DNA of 64,000 bases from Selaginella moellendorffii (GCF_000143415.4 NW_003314319.1:1197376-1261375), one strand, 5' to 3'; numbered from the stretch's first letter, positions 44,421 to 56,837 are shown. Program-made: numbers and translations. The notes: generated by a model from the sequence alone, not told the origin.

Positions 44421-45575
44421 TGTAAATGACTAATTTTTTTATTCTACTTTAGTCACTTAACCACACCTCTGACCACTTGGAGGAGTCTCATTCACAACCT
44501 CTATAAGTCCAATTTAGGATGTGGGGCTTGCTAGCCCCGAGAATGGCATCTATGCCACTAAACCATTGCACTGGGTCCAAGTGCTCCATGTGTCTGATCC
44601 CATAACCGACACCCCAAGGTATCATTGACATATCAACCCGTTACTCTAAGGCCATACCCATTCACCTTGGTGACACCGGTGGTCCAACACCACTTACATC
44701 ACAGTCTTGTCTCTCAAAGACTAGGGCATCCATCCATGAGTGATCATCTTAGATTCAGCATCCTTAGAATGCCCACAAACATGGTGAATAGCCTTCCCAA
44801 TATCCCTTTTACAGCCTTTGGGTGTTTTAGCCATGGGTTTAGAGCGAGGTTTCATTGAGCCACACTAGGTATCCAAGTAGGTAATGCCACCCATACTTGG
44901 ATTGGGAGCATTGACCATTCGATCTCTCGGGGGAACTAGAGCCGACTTTTGAACACTTCACCAAGCTACCTCGCTTGTTGGTTCATATTCACTTTAGCCT
45001 TGGACTTCCCAATGGTTATCTCATCACCCAATACTTGGGTACAGCCTTCCTGGGCCAAATTAACCTTTCCTGGCCAAACTGGCTCCACTAGGGTTTAACC
45101 CCCACACTCTCCTTGTAGCCCCCCCCCCCCAGGGGACAATCGCTTTGGGCTTTCACCCAACAACCTATATTAGTATTTGGACTCGGACTGGGACTTGAAG
45201 TCGGACTTGAACTCGGACTCGGTCTCAATCTCGGACTTAGACTTGGACTCGGTCTCGGTCTCGGTCTCGGTTCCATCTCAGACTCCATCTCGGGTCCATC
45301 TCAGACTCCATCTTGGACTCCATCTCAAGTCCATCTCGAACTCCATCTTAGACTCTGTCTCGAGTCTTCCATATATCATGTGTTGGTCCTTTTGTGTCCC
45401 TTCTCTAGAGACTCACTTACTGCTTGCTTCATGCTCGTTCCTCGAGCCCTTCGTTTAGGAGTTTCACTCCTGCTCTCAACTTTTCAAGTTGGAGCTTTTA
45501 GTCCAAATATGTTACGCTCATTTGGCTTTTATTTCGGCCACTACCACATGGCACCTAAGGATTTTATGTTTAACA
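44421..45575 (-). mobile_element. Solo LTR of family C, old
   Basis: It runs from TGTAAATGAC (compare TGTAAGCGAC) to TTTAACA and matches the family C LTR over most of its length, but is shortened and diverged. The flanks CAACT (44416-44420) and TAACT (45576-45580) differ by one base and fit a 5-bp target duplication. No interior is present, so it arose by LTR-LTR recombination. Confidence 0.75.
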
Positions 45576-45614
45576 TAACTCCACTTTAACTTGTTTTGTT
45601 GTGTTTAAATCCAG

Positions 45615-46300
45615 GCTTGGGCAGTTTGCTGTTCAAAAGTAAAACTTTATCCATGACATCGAGCAACTTCAATTTTTAGCAGACTTGAGTGAGGATGACA
45701 TCTGCGAACATTATGATGATGATCTTGCAATACTTGTTCATCACTCACGCACTCGAAATGACGGTACAACTTTGTTCAACAACCCAATTAGTTTTATGCT
45801 CGCTATATGGTGCAAAGTATGTCTTTCCCTTTCATTTTATAAGGGCTTCTTTTAATTGTTTTGGTTTTTAACCTTTGGTGAAGGTCAAATATGATGCTTA
45901 TGAACTTGTATATCGGGAGAACAGTCGGGAAGAGCTCTCAACTGAGTTCGTACAAATTGAGCATAAAATTCAGCATGCAAATTCTTTAAAGTTGAAGAAA
46001 CTAAGATACATTGCAGACAATCGTAGGCCGAAGGAGTGGCTAGAGACTATAGCTGAAATTTCTTCTCATGTTTTTTTATCACACTTCATTTTTCTCAATT
46101 ATGCATATTTACTTTTGTAGTGAACAAAACTCCAGATGATATAATTTATAATATCGCAAAATTGAAGCTTCCGTATAAGCGACAGATAGAAACTCTGGAT
46201 TTCCTTAATGTCTGCTTGATGAACAAAGAGAAAGGACTACTAAAACTATTTGAGAACATGATGAGAAGGGCTATCTACATCATGCAAACTATAAGTGAAG
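45615..46300 (+). pseudogene. Three exon-like blocks of unknown function
   Basis: Block 1 (45615-45816) follows AAATCCAG and ends before GTATGT, reading DIEQLQFLADLSEDDICEHY and SRTRNDGTTLFNNPISFM, with a TAA near 45640. Block 2 starts after TGAAG at 45884 with VKYDAYELVYRENSREELST. Block 3 (46121-46300) follows TTTTGTAG, reads NKTPDDIIYNIAKLKLPYKR and EKGLLKLFENMMRRAIYIMQ, and ends before GTGAG. The splice sites and charged composition suggest a real former gene. I could not name it. Confidence 0.4.
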
Positions 46301-46439
46301 GTGAGAAGGTATATGTCTGTAACTCATTCTTGAATCTATTGTACATCCACACATGCACATTTTCCAGACCCGCCATTGGGCAATTCCTACAGTGCTCAAG
46401 AAAAGTTTGTAAACCCATAAAGCCACTTGTTTAAGAAAA

Positions 46440-47379
46440 AATAGCATATTAGACACCGAATATAATAGTGTTTTGTGCTTTCAAGTAGTCCCGCTATGTC
46501 AGGAGCAAGATCTTGCAAAAACATGTGGCATTGCTTTTGAAGCATTGGAGGCAATCCCTATCTAATAATAAGATTCAGAATTTCATATATAAGGAGCTCT
46601 AGTTCAACTTCACTAAAGCCCTCAGTAGAAAAAGGATTATTATATGGAGGTGAAGGTAGAATGTTGGTAGAACTTGGGGATGGAGGTGGAGATTAATATA
46701 AAATGTTGGGGGGCTAAGTATAAGTAGCAGTGACTTTCTTTCGAGCCATTTCAATACAAACTTCCAAGGAGCTCAAGGAGAACAAAAAAACTATAATGAC
46801 TATAACTTTTCTAGATAGTTTATATATTAAGTTTTAGTCTCGGGAATAAGGTTTATTTATTATAACACTGACGATACTCAGATTCTTTAAATGTCAGTTT
46901 TGGAAATGGGGCTTCATAATCATAGCTTGCTTATAAACATAAGAGCTTCTAGAATTTTAGATTATCGTGTATACACATGCTTTATCATTATAATGAAATC
47001 CTACTTTACTACACATATATTCTTTTCTACGCATGCCAAATGTTTAGAGAAATAGACTGCAGGGAAATATAAAACACATTATAGTGGCAGAGCACATTGG
47101 CACGCTACCATTCCCTTATGTGAGATTGCTTTTCAGTCTTGGAAATGTAGATAAAGTTGATTCTTTGATGTGATATTACTTTTGAGTCTTTCGAAAGATT
47201 TCAATTTCTTTTATTATTATTCACAAACAACTCTCGAAAATATTTAATGAGGATTCACTACAAAAATATATCTTGGTCTTATCATATGAGAGGATTGTGA
47301 TATAAGCTGGCAACACAGTTTTTAATATGAATTAATATTTAAATTACAAATGTCATGGAAAGTGTTATGGAGTAGATTT
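46440..47379. other. AT-rich sequence, nothing recognised
   Basis: Short frames only. No supported gene, RNA or repeat. Confidence 0.5.
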
Positions 47380-47690
47380 CTTGGTGCTTTCTGCCGTGTT
47401 GTTCATTTCTTCATTTCTTTTACTCTGAACTGTTGTTTCAGAAGTAACAAAAGCATTTTTATCAATCATAATAGTGGTCTCCACATTTTCAAATGGGTAA
47501 TAAAAACGTAAAAACGAATAGGAGTGTAATATGGAGATTGTGGTAATGAAACAAAATTAACATTCTCACATTCCTTTGCACTACAATTGTTACTCACACA
47601 TCTTGTATTTTCCTTGCTTCCCATCTTCTCAAGAACCCTCAAAAATCTTTTGAATGAAGGAATAGTATCTACAACTATAAAAATATTCAA
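47380..47690 (-). pseudogene. Diverged relic of the D leftward-gene tail
   Basis: The minus readings ECENVNFVSLPQSPYYTP, then (after a frame change) AFVTSETTVQSK and NTAESTKKS align with the D tail GEDVEYISLPNSPYYTP, PVTSETTIESK and STAESTKK. Nucleotide divergence is large while the peptide pattern remains, so this is an older member of the same family. Confidence 0.6.
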
Positions 47691-47969
47691 AATATTAAGT
47701 AGTCAAATCAAAATATAACAACTGTAACAATAGTCATAATAAAATAATATAGCTTTATAAAAGATAGATTCTTGTGAACTTTGTCTTTTTTAAACAATTC
47801 AATCTTATAGAAACTTTTAACTCAAATATTTACGTATTTAAATATTTTAAAGTTTGTTAGAACCTTCATTTGTTCAATTTATATTTCCTTTGTAAGACTT
47901 CTAATTGATTATGTTGACTTGAGTTGACTTGTGTTGAATTGAGCTCAACTCAACTTTGGACTATCCCCA

Positions 47970-50360
47970 TAACTAGTATATATAGATATATTTTATGGAC
48001 TTCTCAACACTAAAATAAGATAGCTAATAGCAAGAGAAACTTTGAAAACTTTAAGCATGTAGTTGTTCTTACCTATTTTAGAAACAATTTAGTAGCACAT
48101 TTATAAATACTGTCAAAAGAAAAGAGAACAACTATATCTTATATCCTTGTAGCACATATAAAATCTTTATTGCATTTATTTTATATTCCTATGTTTGTAT
48201 GGCAAAAAGAAGTTGATAATTTATAATGCTTTCTTTAAAGTGTTTTTAGTAGTGATGGCCTGATTTGTGATCAATAAATTCTAATTTGGTGATTAGATAA
48301 CAGTAGAACTGGAAGTGAAGACTACATTATCCAATGATTGAAACTCATCCAAATGTTTTGCTAGTGCATTAGTTTACTTTGATTTAAAGACAACTTTATC
48401 ACATATGAGACAATATTTCAGACAAATTGGCTTTCAAAATAAGATGACATGATATATAAATTACATAGGTAAAATCACTCACCAGCTTGCAAATTTTTCT
48501 AAGAAAAACATAAATTATTTCTCTAGGATAATTTCACTATATTAGATATCTACATTGTTAAAAAAAATATGTAGAAATGATAAAGATTTATAAGATGTGA
48601 TTTTTCAAATTTTTTAATCAAATACTAATCATAGATAATAATTATAAACTATGGATTTTTGTCATTGCAATGAATAGTATAAAACATGTAGTAATAATAA
48701 CAGGATCTTTTTATTGTTCCATAAGTTGATTAAAATTTCTTTCTTTACCAACAGATTCCATATTCATAATTGGTGAATTTATTTCTCTTACAGATACTTT
48801 CTATGATACAATTCAATTATGCATTGCTCCATTTTCATAAAAACTGACTTACAGTTTCCATTTACTATTTAACTTTCAATAGTATTAATATCATATAACC
48901 TAAATAAATATCATCTAAAACTTTGCAATTCTACTTTTCTTAGTAGAGCTCAGATCCTTGCTAGTTTCAACTAGCACCCACTAAATTGCAATCGAGGTAA
49001 GTTAAACCTTTCATTTGTAATTTTCGATACACAAGGGATATTGTAATTTGGATCTCATCATGCTCATTGGTGAAATATAACTCTACTCCCAATATAAAAT
49101 TATGCATTTCCATGGGCAATCCATGTAATAAATGTTTTGTTCATTATAATTAATTTAAAAAGTTAGAACAAAGGATTAGCACTTTAAAAACAAAGGCAGC
49201 AAATTTTAGGAATTTGGCACAATCCTTGATATGGAATCACTTTTCCTTGAAAACTCACATAGCTTAGTTCTATTTTGTCTTTATTAACAAGGTGGTAGAT
49301 ACATTTGCTTAGTATATATTATTCTTTGTTAGTTGGTACAAAAAATTTAAATTTTTAATGGAGACAATAGAGTTCTAGAATCTCCACACCTTGCAAGTTT
49401 TTCATTAGGATTGTGTTCATCCTTATAATTGCAAATGTGGAATTTGTGCCACTACTTTAAGATTGCACACCTTTGCATTGCTAGTGTATTTTGTAGCCAA
49501 AGACTCCCTTTGCTTTGAACTTAATCCTTGTAAATTAATAACTAGTACATCCATATATATATTCTATGGAATTCTCAGCACTAAATTCAAAATAATCAAC
49601 AGAAGAAGAAACTTTGAAAACTTTAACCATATTGGTTTTCTTGCTTTTATGAGAAATAACTTAGTAGCATATGAAACTTATCAATGGTCTCAAAGGAAAA
49701 GGGAAGATTCATATCTTGTGTCATTGTAGCACATATAAAATCTTTATTAAATTTGTTGTACATTTCTATGTTTGTATTACAAAAACCAGCTAAAGGAATA
49801 TGACAATGTATAACACTTTCTTTAGAGTGCTTTTCATGATGGCCTAATTTGTGGTAAAGAAATTCTAATCCTTTAGTGATTAGGTAATGATAGAACTAGA
49901 AGTGAAAACTATAGTAGCTAATCATTGCAACTCATCTAATGTGCTAATGTTTTGCTACTGCATTAGCTACTTTGATTTGAAGACAAACTTGCATATGAGA
50001 CAATATTCCCAAAGTTGTGATTTCAAAATAAAATTACATGATTTATAGATTACATTAGGTAAAGTCACTCACCACCTTGCAAGTTTTTCTAAGAAAAACA
50101 TAAACTATTTCTCTACAATGATTTCACTATACATGATACCTACATTGTTAAGAAAATACATATAAATGATAAAGATTTATAAGGTGTAATTTTAAAAAAT
50201 AAATGAATCAAATAAATCATAGCTAATACTAATGATATATAGTGATAGGTATGAACTATGGATTTTTGTCATTGCAATGGATACTATAAAAATGTAGTAA
50301 TACTAACGATCTTGTTATTTTTGTATAAGTTGATTAAATTTTTTTTCATCCCAATAGCCT
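47970..50360. repeat. AT-rich region with two diverged direct repeats
   Basis: About 47970-48760 and 49540-50360 share segments in the same order (AGAAACTTTGAAAACTTTAA, TAGCACATATAAAATCTTTA, TTTCTAAGAAAAACATAAA). The spacing is about 1.57 kb. No coding sequence was recognised. Probably an old tandem duplication or two LTR-like remnants. Confidence 0.55.
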
Positions 50361-50389
50361 TAATATTCAAAATTGGATGTTAACCTTGA

Positions 50390-51200
50390 CAGTTGTTTTG
50401 CAAAAGCTAGCAGTTTCAGAAGATCTGTCATCCAAGCTGCAAGGCTGGACACTCTCCAGGATGTTTCGCTCAAAGCTGGAAGGCAAGTGCCCGCTTGCAA
50501 CTACAAGTAGTGTCTATCTAGAGCTGGAGGAGAGCTTGGCGAAGCACTTGGCTAGAGATCTCAGTGAAGAAATAGGCATCAACTTCATGGACAATAGTCA
50601 GCTCTGCTCCAAGTCAGGTTCTTGCCTCCTCTTCAGGCTCTCTTTTACTTGAGTATGAAGCTGGCATGAACAGCGAGCTTGATCTTGTAGTCACTTGGAG
50701 AGCCCGGGTGGATTGGTCTCGGTTCTACACAAGCCGGTATTTGGCTGGCAGAGGGAATGCAAGGGGATCTATCATCATTTCGTTTCGAGCAAATGATGGT
50801 TCTTCTCGAAACTGTTACTCTTCAGGTATCAAGGCAGTCGACTACATTAACATTATGATCCTCCAGATAATACCATGGTTTGTTCATTTATATGGCCACG
50901 CACTAAAGGCTTTGTTGGATGGCCGAAATGTGGAGTTTTGGTCCATGGTTAGACTGATGAGATTCACACTGGCAGAAGATTGCAAAGCTCCTGCTGCTGT
51001 GGAGATTCCTTTGCAAGTTTCTATTGCAACCCAGGCTGTAACTTTGACAAGGTTTGTGATATTGCTGGTTGCTTTGGAAGGGATATTGATGATGCTGTTC
51101 CATTCATGCAGGGATTTCTTCACATCGACGATCATCCTCTAGATGCAAACCGTGGATTTGATCTGCCTTCCGCAGTTATCACTTATCATTTATAAACATT
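50390..51200 (+). pseudogene. PIGT: PIG-T pseudogene, second copy (longest)
   Basis: It begins LQGWTLSRMFRSKLEGKCPL, then SSVYLELEESLAKHLARDLS. This corresponds to the PIG-T region in which a GW-x-LSRxF-type motif and a CPLATxSxVY-type motif are conserved. After a frame change it continues LDLVVTWRARVDWSRFYTSR, GNARGSIIISFRANDGSSRN, IIPWFVHLYGHALKAL and RLMRFTLAEDCKAPAAVEIP, and in a third frame DANRGFDLPSAVITY, near the C-terminal luminal end. No interruption separates NARG from SIIISF, unlike the copy at 58384-59106. It is followed by 3' flanking sequence and then the B2 LTR. At least two frameshifts make it inactive. Confidence 0.7.
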
Positions 51201-51224
51201 TTAATAATAATAAAGTTGCTAAAT

Positions 51225-51400
51225 TGTGAGTGCATGAAATATGGAAAGAGAATACAGAAAATATGCATATCAATTAACCCAAAAACCCTAACTTATATAC
51301 AAGAGCGAGTGGTCCGAATTGAAACCAATCTGACGGCTACCAAAATCCCACTACGCTAATATTAGTATATGGCATCATAGCCATACACTTGGCCCTCACA
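51225..51400 (-). repeat. B2 3' LTR
   Basis: It starts TGTGAGGGCC on the minus strand and ends CTCACA, 176 bp, with a polypurine tract (AAGAGGAGGGGATGA) just upstream. Confidence 0.85.
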
Positions 51401-51424
51401 TCATCCCCTCCTCTTAGAATAATG

Positions 51425-52485
51425 GAAGACCATTAGGGTTCTCTTGTAGACGGGCTGGGATCTAGAGGAACATTAGGAGGAGGCATTGGCAGATCTATAG
51501 ATGGTATTAACTGCTCCTGATCTCTTTGTATAAAGTGTTTCAACCGCTGCACATGTATAATCTCTAGAGGATCAACTTGCTAGATGTCATGCCGAACCTC
51601 ATAAACTTGTGCTTCAACTTGCCACAACACCCGATACGGTCCTTTCCACTGTGCAAGGAGCCCCTTAGATAAACCACGTACCGTAAGATGGGGAAAACAA
51701 ATTAACACCAAATCATCCACTTTGTACTCCACAAGTGGACAATGATGGGAGTTGTAGCGCTGTTATTGTCCCACTTGTATGCGGCCTAAGTGTTCAGCAA
51801 ACTCTACTCAGACAAGTGGAAGAATGCTTATCAAATACTAATCCCACGACCTAGCATCGGTAGCTCGTGGCAATTGCGACAGTAAACCCAGCTCCATTGG
51901 TAATATTAGATCATGACCATATAAGAGTTTATATGGTGAAGCACCAATAGAACTCTGCACCCCTGTGACATATGTATACCGAAGACACGGCAAATAACCA
52001 TCCTAATCCGAATGCTAAAAGTTTATATACTTTGCAATCATCCTTTTGAATGTCCGAACAAGCCGTTCCTCTAAACCGTCTGATTATGGATGATAAGCAC
52101 TTGTGAAAGTGTGACATATCCCTAATCGAGACATCAGAACATGAAATGCCTCAACTATAAATGTGCAACCATTATCCGAAAGAATCTGCTCTAGACAAGA
52201 ATGCTGGAACACCACTTGATTGAGGAGGAAGTATCCAACAACAGTTGCAAAGGTGCTAGCAAGAGCACCAACTTCCACCCAACGAGTCGAGTAGTCAAAA
52301 AAAATAATAACATACTCATTGCCAGCAATCGACCATGGAAAAGGTCCCATAAGATCAAATTCCACCAACTCAAATGGACGGGAAATTGTAATTGACTCCA
52401 ACCATCCTTCCACAACACGAGGGGGAATATTACGAGTTTGGCACCAAACGCAGCTATGCACATACCGGATAACATCACGTCGCAT
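51425..52485 (-). pseudogene. int: B2 integrase
   Basis: HSCVWCQTRNIPPR gives the CxxC of the zinc domain. The core has FDLMGPFPWS, ILSDNGCTF and SAYHP followed by a TAA and SDGLEERL, which would supply the glutamate. The C-terminal part matches B1 37850-38391. Several stops. No chromodomain. Confidence 0.75.
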
Positions 52486-52515
52486 CTTCGGCCAATAGAA
52501 AACCTGTGCAGCTTC

Positions 52516-54123
52516 TCAATTACACGATGATGTCCCATATGCCCACCTAGCAGTACAACTAATGAAGTTCTTCCATTTCACTAATGAAGTGACGGCAGCA
52601 TGGTCACCTTCAAGTAATGTCCAAGAACCATATAGATATGCCTGAAGTTTCTCAAAACCCCAGAGTGTTGCTAAACACTCCTTCTCTATCGTGGAGTAGT
52701 TCATCTCCGCTAGTTGTAATGTATGGCTTATATACACAATGGGATGGCACTGACAAAGCACACTCAAGCTTTCTTGCATCAACACTCCTTCAACACCAAT
52801 GTCAAAAGCATCCACGCGCAAAATAAAAGGTCGAGTATAGTCAGGATATGCCAAAACTGGAGGAGTCGTCAATAGCTCTTTGAGATCCATGAATGCCTAC
52901 TGACAATCCGGAGACCAGATGAAAGATGATGTTGATGACTCTAGCAACGCTCGCAATGGTACAGTGCGATCAAAAAGATGATCCACAAAGCGACCGAGAT
53001 ATTGCACCTTGCCCAAAAAGCACTACACATCATTTACACACTTCAGAGTAGGGAACTTTAGAACAGCCACAAGTTTGTTAAGATCAATTTGCAAACCCTC
53101 ACGAGCAATATAGTACCCAAGATAAGTTGTGTCCTTGGAACCAAACACGCACTTTGACCACTTCAGCTTTAAACTAACGTCCCGTAGCCAATCCAACACT
53201 TTACGAACATCACGAACATGCTCCTTCCACGTCCCCTCCGAGTGGATCAAGACATCATCAATGAAGTCAATAGTCACCTCCAGCATATCACAAAGGACCT
53301 CGTCCATCATCCGTTGAAAAGTTGCTAGATCATTGTTCAAACCAAACGGCATCACCAAGAACTCATACAGTCTAAACGGTATACAAAAAGTAGTCTAAGG
53401 AATATCTTCTTCTACTATTAGTACTTGCCAGTACCCAGAAGCAAGATCTAGCTTGGTGAACTAATGACTTCGCCTTAGACAATCCAAAAGATCAGCATTA
53501 TGAAAAAGAGGGTACAAATTTAGGATCGTCACTTCGTTTAACAGATGATAGTCAATGCATAAACAAATACTCCCATCAGGCTTTGTCACAAGATAAGGTT
53601 CACATACCCAAGGACATTGCGACTTCCGAATAACACCCTTCTCTAACATTTCTTTAACATTTGCGCGTAAAATCTTGATCTCTTTGGGTGACCGACAACG
53701 AACAAGAACCTTGATTAAACGAGCATCCCCATTTGGAATCGGATGACGTGTGGCAATCTTGGCCCCAGATGATGTGTCAAAGTCAAAAAGATCAGAATAC
53801 TCCTTCATAAGCTGGTCAACCGCTGCAACACAAAGATTGTTGAAGGGACTGGAAAAGGGAAGAGAAGAACAAGACAGAAACATAGGAGGAAATAATGAGG
53901 GAACAAAAGTAATGGAAGCAGAAGTAGAAATAGAGGGACGAAGAGGTACAAAAGTGAGAGGAATGGATGAAACATAAGGAAGTATGAGACAAGGGGGAGA
54001 AGCCTCAAAGTCACATTTAGCATGATTGCGCTGCAACCAATCCATACCAAGGATGAGGTTGAAAATTTGACTCGGCACCACCCGCAAGGATTGCAACTCA
54101 AGCTCAAGATCACCCACATGCAC
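52516..54123 (-). pseudogene. pol: B2 protease end, RT and RNase H
   Basis: It starts with LILGMDWLQRNHAKCDFEAS (protease end), continues with VTKPDGSICLCIDYHLLNEV, a stop at 53461, MPFGLNNDLATFQRMMDEVL and FIDDVLIHSEG (catalytic FxDD), then RNase H readings LRVDAFDIGVEGVLMQES and STIEKECLATLWGFEK. Frames and stops differ partly from B1, so both copies decayed independently after duplication. Confidence 0.8.
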
Positions 54124-54189
54124 AACCAGGTCCGCCTTATCCCGTGCACATGCATGTGTACGGCTGTTGTCATAAAGAATGAAAACTAG

Positions 54190-54516
54190 TTATGCCACAT
54201 GATGCAAGTGTAAACGGCAACTTGTGGCAATAGGTTGAGCAATAGAAGATAAACTCGAATCTGTATCAACCAATATAGAGAGAATAATAGGAGACCTCTT
54301 GTTATAAAAACGAGTTTGGAAAATAAACACTAAATGAACCAATGCCGAGTGAACCCCTTGATGATACTCCCGAAAGAAAGATGGAGGGGTCATTGAATTA
54401 TTTGCGCAAGGTCCCTTCATTACTCGCGCAACTTTTCGTTTCCCAGATGCATTGTAGTGTCTAGACCTTCCACTACAGCAACACCAACAAGATGTTGTTG
54501 ATGCCAAGGTCTCCAC
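54190..54516 (-). pseudogene. B2 protease region
   Basis: The reading has ILVDTDSSLSSIAQPIA, the retropepsin active-site position, with DTD in place of DTG. B1 has the same DTD, so the change predates the duplication. Confidence 0.65.
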
Positions 54517-54587
54517 CTAGGAAATGGAAGTTGCCAATCCAAAAAACGCCAACAATGCCAATAGGTATGCCTAACTTCATCACATGC

Positions 54588-55379
54588 CTAACAACAAACG
54601 TCATGGCCACGACCACGTCCTTGCCATTGTCCTTGGACTTGAGCAGCAGCAGTACCAACCTCCATTGGAACAGAACCATCGCTTACAGGAAGAGGAGCAA
54701 AAGGATGGGCAGCAAGAAGTGGATGAGGCGACGTCTCATAATGTTGTGCCAAGCAAAAAACATCGTCAAGAGTTGCTGGAGCAAGTGCATGCATAAGTTC
54801 GACAAGATCTTGATGTAGTGCTAGCCACAACATTCCTAGCTTAATCCGCTCCGACATATTTGGCTCCGCACAAAGCAAAAGACTTCGAAAATGAAAGCCA
54901 AATTGCATCACCGACTCAGATGGCCTTTGGCGAAGATGATGTAATTGTTGGAAGGCATCATCACAATCGTCGACATGTCCAAATGTGCGTTTGAAGACGT
55001 CTGGGAGAACACTCCAATCCCCACAAGTGGCTGCACTCAAACCATTGTACCACTGCAACGCCATCCTTTGGAGACATGTGGGAAACTCATGCAAATGTCG
55101 AGTATCATCCCAAGAATGATATGTGGCAATCACTGTGAAGTGATTGAACCAATAGTACACATCATCCCTAGGATTCCCACGAAAAAACTCCAACAGAATG
55201 TGAGGATTGGCACCAAGAGCAGGAGAAGTTGTACCACGTGCCATGAATGCCACTATCAACTGAGTTTGGTTGTTCAATTGTAAGCACATAGCATTGTACC
55301 AACTACTGGAACAAAAAGGAAAGAGTGAAAGAAGAGGAATGACAAAAGCTAGAAGGAAATAGAGATCTAGACAATGCAA
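54588..55379 (-). pseudogene. gag: B2 gag
   Basis: A 263-residue open reading with MARGTTSPALGANPHILLEF, DVYYWFNHFTVIATYHSWDD, MALQWYNGLSAATCGDWSVL and FRSLLLCAEPNMSERIKL, a plant Ty3-type gag core. It ends at a TAG that replaces the tryptophan within the CCHC knuckle (CWACDEVGH in B1). The N-terminal residues before MCLQLNNQ may be leader rather than protein. This is the best-preserved gag of the B pair. Confidence 0.8.
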
Positions 55380-55501
55380 AAAGCTAAATCTAAACCAAAA
55401 TCCTGAAGGGAAAAAACAAATGGAAATACCTAGATGTAAACCAAAATCCCAAATCCAAACAATCCTCAGGGATAATCAAAAGTGCACATCACCTCCACCA
55501 A

Positions 55502-55584
55502 TGTGATTGCATGGAATATGAAAAAGAATATAGAAAATGTACATATCAATTAACCCATAAACCCTAGTTATATACAAGAGCGAG
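55502..55584 (-). repeat. B2 5' LTR, cut by the gap
   Basis: It matches the end of the 176-bp LTR. The remainder lies in the gap. Confidence 0.75.
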
Positions 55585-55830
55585 NNNNNNNNNNNNNNNN
55601 NNNNNNNNNNNNNNNNNNNNNNNNNNNNNNNNNNNNNNNNNNNNNNNNNNNNNNNNNNNNNNNNNNNNNNNNNNNNNNNNNNNNNNNNNNNNNNNNNNNN
55701 NNNNNNNNNNNNNNNNNNNNNNNNNNNNNNNNNNNNNNNNNNNNNNNNNNNNNNNNNNNNNNNNNNNNNNNNNNNNNNNNNNNNNNNNNNNNNNNNNNNN
55801 NNNNNNNNNNNNNNNNNNNNNNNNNNNNNN
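55585..55830. other. Assembly gap (N)
   Basis: 246 unknown bases, hiding the 5' end of B2 and its target duplication. Confidence 1.
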
Positions 55831-56530
55831 ATGCTTATATTATTAAATGTTTATATTGTTGTGATAACATTTATGATATTGTTAGCATATTTGAGTGGTT
55901 TTTCAACAGTAGAATAAGGAGTTATTACCTATCTTTGTAATGTTATAACACAATATATATTTTCAGTGTTCATGAAATTTCACTAAAGAGTAAAAATTGA
56001 TATATTCTTACTGCTTTTTCTAAATGCCACACCATTAAAACTTCATTGGAGTACCTAAATAAAATTTTATAAACTTTAAATTTATTATATAAAATAAATA
56101 AATTTATGATATAATTGTTATGTTTACAATTATCTAAGGCAAAAATAAATTATAAAATTCAAATATATATATATAAAAGTTCCTTTTGAAATGAATATAA
56201 TAGTTAATCCTTGTTCTAACTTTTTAAATTAATTGTAATCTAAAATAGAAAATGAGTAAATATATAGAGTTTCTAGTTTAACAACTACAACAAAGTCAAT
56301 TGTCTTAGAAGACAATTGCAATGACATTGTTGTAAACAACAAAGTCAAACTACTTGCCAAATAGGAGGAATCTTTGCATAGGATAAATAAACCTCCTTAA
56401 ATGGTATAATCTAGAAAGAGTTAAGCTGTAAAATCTCAAATTCACAAATATTAGAACTAATAACATATACTTGATTAAGGCTTACACCATATAGAAGTAT
56501 ATATTTATTGGCTCACCCTTTAATAGGACA
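55831..56530. other. AT-rich sequence, partly duplicated
   Basis: No genes seen. From about 56340 it matches 40716-41190 in inverted orientation. Confidence 0.5.
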
Positions 56531-56803
56531 ATGTATTCAATAATTTTGAATGTCAAGAAATTAAGTAAATTTTGTTCAATTGGTAGACTTGCCTACACCA
56601 GTACCCATTGTGGAGTCACCAATGCAAAATTCTATGAGGCTAAAGGTGTTGGTTCTATTCTCATTGAGCTTAACAAATGGCACTATACGCATGTCCCAGA
56701 AATGCAAGAAAATTTGTTATCTATGAAAAGCCTTTTTTATACTACTCTTCAATTTCCGGAGATCAACACAGTATTACTTTTTATTTTGATGTGGTCAAGG
56801 TGA
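56531..56803 (+). pseudogene. Copia-like protease/pre-integrase fragment
   Basis: It reads YSIILNVKKLSKFCSIGRLA, TNAKFYEAKGVGSILIELNK and THVPEMQENLLSMKSLF. The GVGSILIEL plus VPEMQENLLSMKSL order matches Ty1/copia polyproteins between protease and integrase. The reading is open but isolated, with no RT or integrase nearby. Confidence 0.45.
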
Positions 56804-56837
56804 TGCACAGTACCTATTTACAAGTTTGATGCTATTT

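Larger units (their letters stand above)
51225..55584 (-). mobile_element. Element B2: Ty3/gypsy element, uninterrupted copy of B1
   Basis: It runs on the minus strand from a 5' LTR entering a gap (55502-55584) through gag, protease, RT, RNase H and integrase to a 176-bp 3' LTR (51225-51400). It matches the pieces of B1 in order and keeps the unfilled insertion sites of C (near 54635) and C' (near 51975). Decayed by stops and frameshifts. Confidence 0.9.
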
